Positions 15,380-22,785 of a stretch of DNA of 24,867 nucleotides are shown piece by piece. The stretch spans positions 1 to 24,867 of the forward strand of contig DCKW01000060.1 in assembly GCA_002320485.1 (NCBI GenBank), written 5' to 3'. The stretch is from Micavibrio sp. UBA1664. GTDB taxonomy: Bacteria; Pseudomonadota; Alphaproteobacteria; Micavibrionales; UBA1664. The notes under the pieces were generated by a model. The model was not told where the DNA came from, did no database searches, and was given only the letters and a program-made list of their open reading frames with translations. The position numbers were made by a program, and so were the translations under genes. Position 1 is the first letter of the stretch. Every line of letters begins with the position of its first letter.

Positions 15380-16153
15380 CTAATAATCAATACTGACAAG
15401 CGATAATCCGCTTGCGGGGGCGGTCATCCCCGCCATCGTCCGGTCGCGGGCATCCAGTATGTCCTTTACTTGCAAGGGGTCAATGCGTCCCTTTCCCACC
15501 TTTACCAATGTCCCGACAATATTACGGCATTGATGATGTAAGAAGCTTTGAGCCTCCAATTCAAACCAAATATGTTTACCGCCGAACTGATCATAAGGCT
15601 CTTCAAAAATATCGATACGATCCAGAGTGCGCACAGGTGATTTTGCCTGACACTGGCTGTCGCGAAACGACGTAAAATCATGATGTCCGACAAGATGCTT
15701 CGCACCCTCACGCATCGCCGCAATATCAAGATTATAGCGGAAATGCCATACAAAATCCGCATCCATCACGGGTGGTGCCGAGCGAACAACCATACGATAG
15801 CGATATAATTTATTTTTGGCGTCAAAACGCGCATTAAATTTTTCATCCACGGCTTCGGCATGAAGGATCGTAACCGGTTTGGGACGCAAATGAGCGTTGA
15901 TGGCCTTGGCAAGATCAAATCCTGTTAATCGTCGATCACCATAGTCCAGATCGAAATGCGCCACCTGTCCATGCGCATGGACGCCGGAATCTGTGCGTCC
16001 CGCAACCGTAATACGAATATTTTGTCCGCAAAATTTATAGATTGCGGCTTCTATATCTTCCTGGACCGTCGGCATACCGTCAGGTTGTAATTGCCATCCG
16101 CAATAATCGGTACCGTTATATTGAATGGTCAGTTTCCAGCGTGTGACCGCCAT
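15380..16153 (-). CDS. truA: tRNA pseudouridine(38-40) synthase TruA
   Basis: Converts uridines 38, 39 and 40 of the tRNA anticodon stem-loop to pseudouridine. The 257-residue length is normal. The catalytic Asp55 sits in A-G-R-T-D-S-G-V-H-A-H-G-Q-V (51-64). The N-terminal Y-N-G-T-D-Y-C-G-W-Q and the later F-L-H-H-Q-C-R-N-I-V-G-T-L-V-K-V-G-K-G are characteristic. The ATG follows the fmt stop with no spacer (TAG directly then ATG), pointing to translational coupling; GGCGGA about 9-14 nt upstream, inside fmt, is the ribosome-binding site. Confidence 0.96.
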   Translation of the reverse strand: MAVTRWKLTIQYNGTDYCGWQLQPDGMPTVQEDIEAAIYKFCGQNIRITVAGRTDSGVHAHGQVAHFDLDYGDRRLTGFDLAKAINAHLRPKPVTILHAEAVDEKFNARFDAKNKLYRYRMVVRSAPPVMDADFVWHFRYNLDIAAMREGAKHLVGHHDFTSFRDSQCQAKSPVRTLDRIDIFEEPYDQFGGKHIWFELEAQSFLHHQCRNIVGTLVKVGKGRIDPLQVKDILDARDRTMAGMTAPASGLSLVSIDY

Positions 16154-16996
16154 CTACAAATATCCGCCGTTTTTAGCCGAAATCAAATCCATTGGCTTTT
16201 TACCTTCTGGTTGAACCTTATCATAAACAAGTTCGCTGCCCTCCAGATGCGCCGACAGAATTTTGACACGCCCCTTGTGCCCATGAATGTAGGTTCCGGG
16301 CCATGGATTTAATCCTCTGATCTGGCAATGGATGTCACGAGCAAGGGCGGTCGGCTTAATCTCGCCATCGGTTTTTTTCAACAGCGGCGCATAGGTTGAC
16401 ACACTTTCATCCTGCACCTCACCCTCAACACGACCTAATCTGTCTATTTGCGACAATGCCCGCAAAATCAAACGCCCACCCATAAGAGACAGATTATCGT
16501 GCAGTTGTTGAGCATCTGTATCCAATGTGATCGGCGTTTCCTCTTTCAACAGCATCGGGCCCGTATCAAGGCCCTCCTCCATCTGCATAATTGTGACACC
16601 ACTGACATCATCCCCTTTCCAGATGGCGTGTTGAATCGGTGATGCGCCGCGCCAGCGCGGCAATAAAGACGCATGTATATTCAGGCATCCGTATTTCGGG
16701 GCCTCCAACACAGCTTTGGGTAAAATGAGCCCGTAAGCGGCGACGACCGCTATATCGGCATTATAATCGGCAAAAATTTTCTGCTCGTCCTCGCTTTTTT
16801 TCAGGGACACAGGATGATGCACCGGAATATTATATCGCGCGGCCAGTTGATGAACGGGGGATTGATGCACCTCCATCCCGCGTCCTTTGGGGCGGGGTGG
16901 TTGCGTATAAACGGCAAGAACGTCATGCGGGGAATCGATAATGGCTTGCAGAGCGGGAACGGCAAAATCAGGCGTTCCCATGAATATTATTTTCAT
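16154..16996 (-). CDS. fmt: Methionyl-tRNA formyltransferase, shortened C-terminal domain
   Basis: Formylates Met-tRNA(fMet) for translation initiation using 10-formyl-tetrahydrofolate. The catalytic triad N106, H108 and D144 is in place (L-N-I-H-A-S-L-L-P-R-W-R-G and E-G-L-D-T-G-P-M-L), and the N-terminus M-G-T-P-D-F-A-V-P is typical. The protein has only 280 residues against about 310-315. The missing part falls in the C-terminal OB-like tRNA-binding domain: after I-R-G-L-N-P-W-P-G-T and K-I-L-S-A-H the sequence goes almost at once to V-Q-P-E-G-K-K-P-M, skipping roughly 25 residues found in E. coli Fmt. The frame is intact and the neighbours def and truA are in the usual cluster, so it is probably functional. 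Confidence 0.95.
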   Translation of the reverse strand: MKIIFMGTPDFAVPALQAIIDSPHDVLAVYTQPPRPKGRGMEVHQSPVHQLAARYNIPVHHPVSLKKSEDEQKIFADYNADIAVVAAYGLILPKAVLEAPKYGCLNIHASLLPRWRGASPIQHAIWKGDDVSGVTIMQMEEGLDTGPMLLKEETPITLDTDAQQLHDNLSLMGGRLILRALSQIDRLGRVEGEVQDESVSTYAPLLKKTDGEIKPTALARDIHCQIRGLNPWPGTYIHGHKGRVKILSAHLEGSELVYDKVQPEGKKPMDLISAKNGGYL

Positions 16997-16999
16997 GAT

Positions 17000-17587
17000 T
17001 TAAAGCAATCCTTCGGATTTTTTGTATTTTTCCAGCTTACGAACAAGTGTGTTTCTTTTGAGGCGGGACAGGTAATCAATGAACAAAATGCCATTCAAAT
17101 GGTCCAGTTCATGTTGTATGCAGTGGGAAACCAGCCCCGCGGCCTCCATCTCCTGCTTCTCACCATTCAAATCGATATAGGAGACAACCACACGGGCGGG
17201 TCGCTCCACATCGCCATATTGCTGCGGCAGGGACAAACATCCTTCAAGGCACACTGATTTTTGTTCGGATTCCCTGATGATTTCGGGATTAATCATTATA
17301 ACGGCGTGAGAATCCTCCGATGGTGCTTCCCTATGAACGGATTCTACCTCTAATATGCGTGCGTTATCGTTTTTATATTCCCAACTTGCCGGATCGACAT
17401 CCATCACAAATACGCGATTGGTCAGATTAACCTGATTGGCAGCAAGGCCGATACCTTTGGCCGCATACATGGTATCCAGCATTTTAGCGCCCTGACGTTT
17501 AATCGTCTCGTCAATCGAACCGACAGGCGCCGAAACCTGTTTCAAGACAGGATCGGGATGAAGAATAATATCGTAAATATCGGTCAT
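17000..17587 (-). CDS. def: Peptide deformylase
   Basis: Metallo-hydrolase removing the N-formyl group from nascent proteins, the reverse partner of Fmt, which lies 3 bp downstream. With the ATG at 17587 it has 195 residues. All three family motifs are present: K-G-I-G-L-A-A-N-Q (44-52), E-G-C-L-S-L-P (115-121, metal ligand Cys117) and H-E-L-D-H (159-163, ligands His159 and His163, catalytic Glu160). An insert of about 20 residues around 70-95 is hydrophilic. I chose this ATG over a TTG at 17611 because AGGA lies 10 nt upstream and the TTG start would overlap rmuC. The start is 7 bp after the rmuC stop. Confidence 0.95.
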   Translation of the reverse strand: MTDIYDIILHPDPVLKQVSAPVGSIDETIKRQGAKMLDTMYAAKGIGLAANQVNLTNRVFVMDVDPASWEYKNDNARILEVESVHREAPSEDSHAVIMINPEIIRESEQKSVCLEGCLSLPQQYGDVERPARVVVSYIDLNGEKQEMEAAGLVSHCIQHELDHLNGILFIDYLSRLKRNTLVRKLEKYKKSEGLL

Positions 17588-17594
17588 GGTATTG

Positions 17595-18749
17595 TTATCC
17601 TGCTTTTTCAATGCGTTCGCGTGCCTGTTTATCGACCTCTTGCGGTGATGTCAATTGATCGCTTGAATGCACGGCCTGCAATTCCTCGAATTTACGGGCC
17701 TTTGACAGCACGTTTCTTTCAAGCGACCCCATTGCATCGTTATACGCGCCGACGGAGCGGTTTAAATTGGTGCCGATTTTATCAAGATGCCCACCGAACA
17801 CCGACAGGCTTTTATAAAGATCGCGGCCCGTTTCGGCAATTTTTTGCGCATTTTCAGCCAGTTCGCCCTGCCGCCAGCTTAGATGCACCACACGCAACAG
17901 GGACAGCATCAATGACGGTGAGGCCAGCACGATATTATTGTCGGCGGCATAATCAATCAGTTCCGGATCACCGGCAATCGCCAATGAAAACAGATGTTCG
18001 CCCGGTAAAAACAATACGGTGAAGTCAACCTGAGATCCCAAAGCCTCCTGATATGATTTTGCCCCAAGCGCGCGAATGTGGGCGCGCACCTGAGTTGCCA
18101 ACCTTGTCCGTATGGCATCTTGCGCCTCGGGATTATCCATATCGTCCAGAATATCCTGAATGGGTGCCTTGGCATCAATCGCAATTTTAAAACCGTCTTG
18201 TAGCGATATCACAATATCGGGGCGAAGGCGGGTTCCGCTTTCCCCCTGAAATGTCGATTGAGTGTTATAATGAACGCCACGAACCATTCCCGCCTTTTCC
18301 AACAAACGATCCAGTAACATTTCACCCCAACGTCCGCGCATCGCAGGATTATTCATTGCGCCCGCCAGTTTTAATGTGTTTTTTGACAGCATTTGCAGAT
18401 CCTCGCGCACCAGTGCGCTCGTTCCTTTCAACTCACTCACCGCCCCGCTAAGATGTGTTAAATTTTCCTGCATCGGTTTTACCAGTTCGGAGATGGCAAA
18501 CTGGCGTTTTTCCAAATCGCCCTTGTTGGCTTGTTCCCAAGATTTAAACCGTTCCTGCGCTATCGTCATAAAACTCTCATTCGAACTTTGCAGGGCCTCG
18601 GCAGACAAAACCTTGAACTGGTTCAGCAGGTCGTTGCGCGTCTCCGTTTCAGTCTTTAGTTTTGCACGCGTTACCGCGGCATACACAATGCTCACGAAAA
18701 ACAACGCCCAACCGACGGCGGCAATAATGACTATATGTTCGATTTCCAT
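17595..18749 (-). CDS. rmuC: RmuC-family DNA recombination protein
   Basis: RmuC proteins are predicted nucleases of the PD-(D/E)xK type that limit inverted-repeat recombination. This one has 384 residues. An N-terminal membrane helix (about 5-26) is followed by a long coiled coil (about 28-125), then the conserved core with G-A-M-N-N-P-A-M-R-G-R-W-G-E (about 129-142), R-P-D-I-V-I and I-A-I-D-A-K-A-P (the nuclease-like D-x-K), and L-F-L-P-G-E. The C-terminal part is again helical. It leads the rmuC-def-fmt-truA cluster, 7 bp before def. Its start is only 18 bp from the divergent gene at 18768, so promoters must overlap one of the coding regions. Confidence 0.93.
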   Translation of the reverse strand: MEIEHIVIIAAVGWALFFVSIVYAAVTRAKLKTETETRNDLLNQFKVLSAEALQSSNESFMTIAQERFKSWEQANKGDLEKRQFAISELVKPMQENLTHLSGAVSELKGTSALVREDLQMLSKNTLKLAGAMNNPAMRGRWGEMLLDRLLEKAGMVRGVHYNTQSTFQGESGTRLRPDIVISLQDGFKIAIDAKAPIQDILDDMDNPEAQDAIRTRLATQVRAHIRALGAKSYQEALGSQVDFTVLFLPGEHLFSLAIAGDPELIDYAADNNIVLASPSLMLSLLRVVHLSWRQGELAENAQKIAETGRDLYKSLSVFGGHLDKIGTNLNRSVGAYNDAMGSLERNVLSKARKFEELQAVHSSDQLTSPQEVDKQARERIEKAG

Positions 18750-18754
18750 GATGA

Positions 18755-18760
18755 TATACT
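18755..18760 (+). promoter_or_regulatory. Possible -10 element for a leaderless transcript
   Basis: TATACT lies 7 nt before the ATG at 18768, so transcription would begin about at the start codon. There is no Shine-Dalgarno before this ATG, which fits a leaderless message. No good -35 is seen, so confidence is low. Confidence 0.25.
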
Positions 18761-18767
18761 ATGACCC

Positions 18768-19436
18768 ATGAGAAAAAATTGCAAAGGCAATGTCCTTGTC
18801 TATATTTTGATGGCTGTAGCCTTGTTAGCCGCCTTGACCTATATGATCAGCCGCGATGGCGGTGGTCAACAAACAAATCAGTTGAGTGAGGCTGAGGCAA
18901 ATCTTCGCGCCAGTGAGATTATCTCTCTTGCCGCCAGCGTACGTATGGCGGTGGATCAAATGAACCAATGGGGTGTCAAATATGAAGATATTCGATTCGA
19001 TGAACCAAGTGATAGCGGTTATACCACAAACACATCACGCCAAATTATGCATCCTGCGGGAGGCGGCATCACACTCCCTGTCGAGAACGAAAGATATTTC
19101 AAATTAAGTGATACTGGTGAGCAGGCCTATGGGTGGACATGGAAAAATACAACAAATGTTGAATGGTCTAAATCGTCTGCAAATGACGTTATTTTTTCGG
19201 CAGGCAATTTAAGACCTGATGTATGCACCGCTATAAATAAACAACTAACAGGATCAAACACTTTACCGATACTTCATAATAATTTTCAATTTCGGGAACA
19301 TTTCTCACACAGATCATCCAGTAATATTGATTTTATGATTTCAGAATGTTCTGAGTGTGATAAGCGTGATGCTTTATGTATGTATCGTCCTGAACGTGAT
19401 TGGCATCAGTTTTACAGCCTTGCGGGTTCCCGTTGA
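18768..19436 (+). CDS. Membrane-anchored pseudopilin-like protein with K-G-N-V start, unknown function
   Basis: A 222-residue protein. It begins with a short basic stretch, C-K-G-N-V, then one hydrophobic helix (about 9-26) and an exported domain rich in Ser, Asn and Asp. Helix-forming sequence after the anchor (E-A-E-A-N-L-R-A-S-E-I-I-S-L-A-A) recalls the alpha-1 extension of pilins. Gly before Asn-Val could be a prepilin-peptidase site, but the usual Glu at +5 is absent, as in some minor pseudopilins. The C-terminal part has clustered cysteines (E-C-S-E-C-D, A-L-C) that may form disulfides. The K-G-N-V plus helix start is shared with the 998-residue fibre protein at 3798-6794. It stands alone between divergent rmuC and co-directional der. 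I do not recognise a named family. Confidence 0.75.
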   Translation: MRKNCKGNVLVYILMAVALLAALTYMISRDGGGQQTNQLSEAEANLRASEIISLAASVRMAVDQMNQWGVKYEDIRFDEPSDSGYTTNTSRQIMHPAGGGITLPVENERYFKLSDTGEQAYGWTWKNTTNVEWSKSSANDVIFSAGNLRPDVCTAINKQLTGSNTLPILHNNFQFREHFSHRSSSNIDFMISECSECDKRDALCMYRPERDWHQFYSLAGSR

Positions 19437-19468
19437 TTTTTGATTATATAAAGTGATATACCCTGCCT

Positions 19469-20893
19469 ATGACACATACCCATCCGCCCCGTATTGCCCT
19501 TATCGGCCGCCCGAATGTCGGTAAATCGACCCTCTTCAATCGCATGGCGGGAAAGAAGCTGGCCATTGTTAATGATACCCCCGGTGTAACTCGTGACTGG
19601 CGCGAAGCCGAGGCCATCTTACTGGGTAAAACAATTACAATTATTGATACGGCAGGTTTGGAAGAAAATTTTGATGATTCCATTCAGGGGCGTATGCGCC
19701 GCCAAACGGAACAGGCCATCGATAATTGCGATGTCGCCATTTTCATGATTGACGGACGGGCGGGCGTAACGCCTATGGATGCGCATTTCGCGCAATTTAT
19801 GCGTAAGCGCAACGTCCCTTTGCTTCTTGTTATTAACAAATGCGAAGGCAAAGCAGGTCAGGATACTATCGGGGAATCGTATGCGCTTGGAATGGGTGAA
19901 CCGATTTTAATGTCTGCAGAACATAATGAGGGCGTGACCTCCCTGTATGATAAAATCCTTGAAACCTGCAAAGATAAATTTATTGGCGATATATCCCTAG
20001 AGGACGCTCACGACCACGATGATTTTGCCGATATCGAGGAAGGTGATGAAGAGTTTGAACTGTCTGATGCCGAAGATGAAACAAAACCGATCAAAGTTGC
20101 GATTGTAGGCCGCCCTAATGCAGGGAAATCAACCCTCGTCAATACATTGTTAGGGCAGGACCGCGTCATGGTCGGGCCGGAAGCCGGCATCACCCGCGAC
20201 GCCATTGCCGTGGACTGGGAATATGAAGGCCGCGCTTTTAAATTGGTTGATACGGCAGGGTTGCGGCGAAAATCACGCGTTACCCATGACATTGAAAGCG
20301 CAAGTACGGACGACACATACAGAGCCATACGCCTCGCTCAGATTGTCGTGCTTGTTCTTGACGGAACCTTGTCACTCGACAAACAGGATCTTCTGATCGC
20401 ATCACATGTTATTGAGGAAGGCCGCGCGCTTGTCATTGCCATTAACAAATGGGACATACAGGATAATAAGGATGAATCCTTGAAAGCCTTCCGCGACCGT
20501 ATTGAACGCTCGCTCGGTCAATTGCCCGATGTTCCGGTCATTACATTATCAGCCCTGAAAGGGAAGAAAATCGATAAGTTGATGGATTGGATGATGCGTG
20601 CGCACAGCAACTGGAACAAACGTATTTCTACAGGAAAATTAAATCGCTGGATCGAGGCCATTGAAAGTCAGCATCCAGCGCCTTTAACACAAAACCGTCC
20701 GAACCGTCTGCGTTTTATTGCACAAATCAAGTCGCGCCCACCGACTTTTGCCTTGTGGCTGTCTAAGCCGTCGGCCCTGCCTGGCTCTTACAAACGCTAT
20801 ATCATTAAAAACCTGCGGGAGGATTTCGATATACGCCATGTGCCGATACGATTGATGTTGCGAACATCAAAAAATCCTTATGTCGATGACTAG
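19469..20893 (+). CDS. der: Ribosome-associated GTPase Der (EngA)
   Basis: Essential double-domain GTPase for 50S subunit assembly. The 474 residues carry G domain 1 with G-R-P-N-V-G-K-S-T (13-21), D-T-A-G (60-63) and N-K-C-E (123-126), and G domain 2 with G-R-P-N-A-G-K-S-T (214-222), D-T-A-G (261-264) and N-K-W-D (326-329). A KH-like C-terminal domain ends with R-L-M-L-R-T-S-K-N-P-Y. The linker between the G domains (about 175-206) is strikingly acidic, with runs of Asp and Glu. The first domain has Glu where the guanine-specificity motif usually has Asp, a change I believe occurs in other homologues. No strong Shine-Dalgarno precedes the ATG. Confidence 0.97.
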   Translation: MTHTHPPRIALIGRPNVGKSTLFNRMAGKKLAIVNDTPGVTRDWREAEAILLGKTITIIDTAGLEENFDDSIQGRMRRQTEQAIDNCDVAIFMIDGRAGVTPMDAHFAQFMRKRNVPLLLVINKCEGKAGQDTIGESYALGMGEPILMSAEHNEGVTSLYDKILETCKDKFIGDISLEDAHDHDDFADIEEGDEEFELSDAEDETKPIKVAIVGRPNAGKSTLVNTLLGQDRVMVGPEAGITRDAIAVDWEYEGRAFKLVDTAGLRRKSRVTHDIESASTDDTYRAIRLAQIVVLVLDGTLSLDKQDLLIASHVIEEGRALVIAINKWDIQDNKDESLKAFRDRIERSLGQLPDVPVITLSALKGKKIDKLMDWMMRAHSNWNKRISTGKLNRWIEAIESQHPAPLTQNRPNRLRFIAQIKSRPPTFALWLSKPSALPGSYKRYIIKNLREDFDIRHVPIRLMLRTSKNPYVDD

Positions 20894-20974
20894 GTTATTT
20901 TCCCTACGCGTTAAAATCTTTACCCTCGCCTGTCTTTATGTTATGTCTAAAATAAAAAAGCAGGGATTTTATCT

Positions 20975-21271
20975 ATGGGATTTCAGATAACACGACAAAG
21001 TGAGTGCTTGCAGTCTATGCAGGCGTTTCGTCAGACAATTACAGATGAATTGGGATTTAACGATGATTTTTATACCCATAAAGATTGGCGGGCAGCCTTG
21101 TTTGAAACCCGTAACCGTTTAATGGAGTATACAACTGTGAAAGTGACTTTATGTCTGGACGATCACGGTATCCCATGCGATTTGAGCTATGATCTGGGTG
21201 CACGGGTCGAACGGGGACGGGCAATAACGGGAATTAACCTGCCCCGCGGCATGGCCCGTTTCACACTTTAA
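20975..21271 (+). CDS. Small unknown protein, 98 residues
   Basis: A soluble-looking protein with no signal peptide or membrane helix. It contains an Arg/Gln/Glu-rich helical N-terminal half (about 1-50) and a C-terminal half with C-L-D-D-H-G-I-P-C-D-L-S-Y-D-L-G and I-N-L-P-R-G. AGGG lies about 10 nt before the ATG, and codon use looks like that of the neighbours, so I think it is a real gene. It follows der by 81 bp and its stop overlaps the convergent SDR gene's stop by 4 bp. No family is recognised. Confidence 0.6.
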   Translation: MGFQITRQSECLQSMQAFRQTITDELGFNDDFYTHKDWRAALFETRNRLMEYTTVKVTLCLDDHGIPCDLSYDLGARVERGRAITGINLPRGMARFTL

Positions 21272-21918
21272 TCGAGCAAATCAACAATCTGCGCGGCGAC
21301 GTCTTTAGGTTGTGTCAGCTTTGATTGATCCTGCCCGGGATGCGATGCCGCCCACATTTTTGTCGCAACACTCCCTGGGTTAAACAACTTTACTGAAATA
21401 TTCGTATTGGCGACCTCTTCTTTATAGGAGTTTGCCATTGCTTCCAATGCCGCTTTTGACGCGGCATAGGCGCCCCAATAGGCGCGGTGGTCGGTTGCCA
21501 CATTGGAGGTTAAAAAAACAACATTTCCGTTCGGCGCCGCCTGCAATAAAGGATGCAACGTACGAATGAAATGTACATTGGCGGTAACATTCACGGCAAA
21601 AACGCGATCCCATTGCGCGGGATCAGCCTGATGCAATGGTGACAAGGTATTTATTGCGCCCGCGTTGCCAATAAAGTTATCCAGACGACCGAATTTTTCA
21701 AACAGCATCGGACCCAAGGCCTCCAAAGCATTACCGTCCGTGACATCCTGCGGAATGAGCGTGATATTGTCATCCCCGACCTCATCCGCCAGCTCCTCCA
21801 GCGCACCTATTGTTCTTGCCAGTGCAATGACGTGATGTCCGCAATTGACCAATTCCACAGCGGTCGCGCGGCCGATTCCTCGAGATGCGCCCGTAACCAG
21901 CGTGACCGGCTTATTCAT
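21268..21918 (-). CDS. Short-chain dehydrogenase/reductase (SDR)
   Basis: NAD(P)-dependent oxidoreductase of the classical SDR type, 216 residues. The Rossmann motif T-G-A-S-R-G-I-G is at 9-16, N-A-G-A at 85-88, structural Asn110, catalytic Ser138 and Y151-x-x-x-K155 (G-A-Y-A-A-S-K), then the P-G motif in L-F-N-P-G-S-V. Arg13 in the Gly-rich motif leans toward NADP. The substrate is unknown. I start it at the ATG at 21918 because GGAG lies 6 nt upstream and the start overlaps the cvpA stop by 8 bp, which suggests translational coupling. An earlier ATG at 21930 lacks this spacing. Confidence 0.9.
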   Translation of the reverse strand: MNKPVTLVTGASRGIGRATAVELVNCGHHVIALARTIGALEELADEVGDDNITLIPQDVTDGNALEALGPMLFEKFGRLDNFIGNAGAINTLSPLHQADPAQWDRVFAVNVTANVHFIRTLHPLLQAAPNGNVVFLTSNVATDHRAYWGAYAASKAALEAMANSYKEEVANTNISVKLFNPGSVATKMWAASHPGQDQSKLTQPKDVAAQIVDLLD

Positions 21919-22702
21919 TATCGGCTCCATTGGGTGTTGTTTCGGGGTCTTTCTCCCGTTTACGCATCATGTCCTTGATACGGTCCTGATTTTCAATCAA
22001 GGCATCAATCGCCTGACGTTCCATTTCATCATAACCTACGGTCGATTTATCTTCCGTCACCCCTTCTGCCGCATCTTCATCTGTGCCTGCAGAGGATTTC
22101 TCATCATTTTCGCCCGTTAAATCCTTTAGAGGATCAATGTTGTCCTCGTCTTCGGTGGAGCGTGTCCATGATTCAGGCATTAGCCCAACCATCATTTCCG
22201 AGCTATATTCTACATATGATACAGTATGTGAATTGCCGAACCATTCCTGTTTTTCCTCGTCGCTCATCAACAGATGGAAAGGGAGATATAATAAACCCAA
22301 CAGGATAAATCCGCGCGCGATACCGAATATCACCCCCAATGAACGATCGACAGGACCCAAACCGATTGCATGCACCGATTTTGCCACATAATGGGAAATA
22401 ATGGATAAAACAATCAAAGTAATAATAAATAAGCCCAAATAGGCAATCGCCGCAGACGCTACATCATAGGGAATATAGCCCCACAACCGCGCATCGGCCA
22501 ATTCATCCGCGGGGATGTCGGCGGTCAGCCAATCCTGAATGCCTGGGCTCAATACCGGACCTGCTGTCAGGGCGACAAGTGATGCCCCGACAAGCCCGAC
22601 AATAGTTAAAACCTCCCGTACGAACCCGCGCAAAAACGCCACGGCCGCAGATACAAAGACAATTACAAGGACCACAATGTCCATAATTAATGCAAAATCC
22701 AT
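21911..22702 (-). CDS. cvpA: CvpA-family membrane protein
   Basis: Homologue of colicin V production protein CvpA, an inner-membrane protein linked in E. coli to colicin V export and envelope or bile-salt tolerance. The 263 residues show four hydrophobic helices in the first 165 (about 5-25, 28-50, 82-108 and 124-147). The usual family features are G-F-V-R-E at the first loop and G-P-V-D-R-S-L-G-V-I-F-G-I-A-R-G before the last helix. Residues about 180-263 form a long hydrophilic, very acidic and then mixed-charge cytoplasmic tail, longer than in E. coli CvpA (162 residues). It overlaps the SDR gene downstream. The ribosome-binding site before the ATG is poor. Confidence 0.88.
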   Translation of the reverse strand: MDFALIMDIVVLVIVFVSAAVAFLRGFVREVLTIVGLVGASLVALTAGPVLSPGIQDWLTADIPADELADARLWGYIPYDVASAAIAYLGLFIITLIVLSIISHYVAKSVHAIGLGPVDRSLGVIFGIARGFILLGLLYLPFHLLMSDEEKQEWFGNSHTVSYVEYSSEMMVGLMPESWTRSTEDEDNIDPLKDLTGENDEKSSAGTDEDAAEGVTEDKSTVGYDEMERQAIDALIENQDRIKDMMRKREKDPETTPNGADNE

Positions 22703-22769
22703 GTCTTTATTGATAATTCATACAGCCCGTTAGAACAAGGATATTTTCTCTTTCCCGCCGAGTGCAAAT

Positions 22770-22784
22770 GTTCTACATTTGTTT
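22770..22784 (+). promoter_or_regulatory. Possible LexA-like box at the radA start
   Basis: GTTC, seven bases, then GTTT matches the alphaproteobacterial LexA consensus GTTC-N7-GTTC with one mismatch, just before the ATG at 22786. A match of this quality can arise by chance. Confidence 0.25.
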
Positions 22785-22785
22785 C

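Noticed and set aside
17558..18022. A 154-residue plus-strand open frame opposite def and rmuC.
   Set aside because: Spans two real minus-strand genes and has shadow-like Arg/Pro-rich composition.
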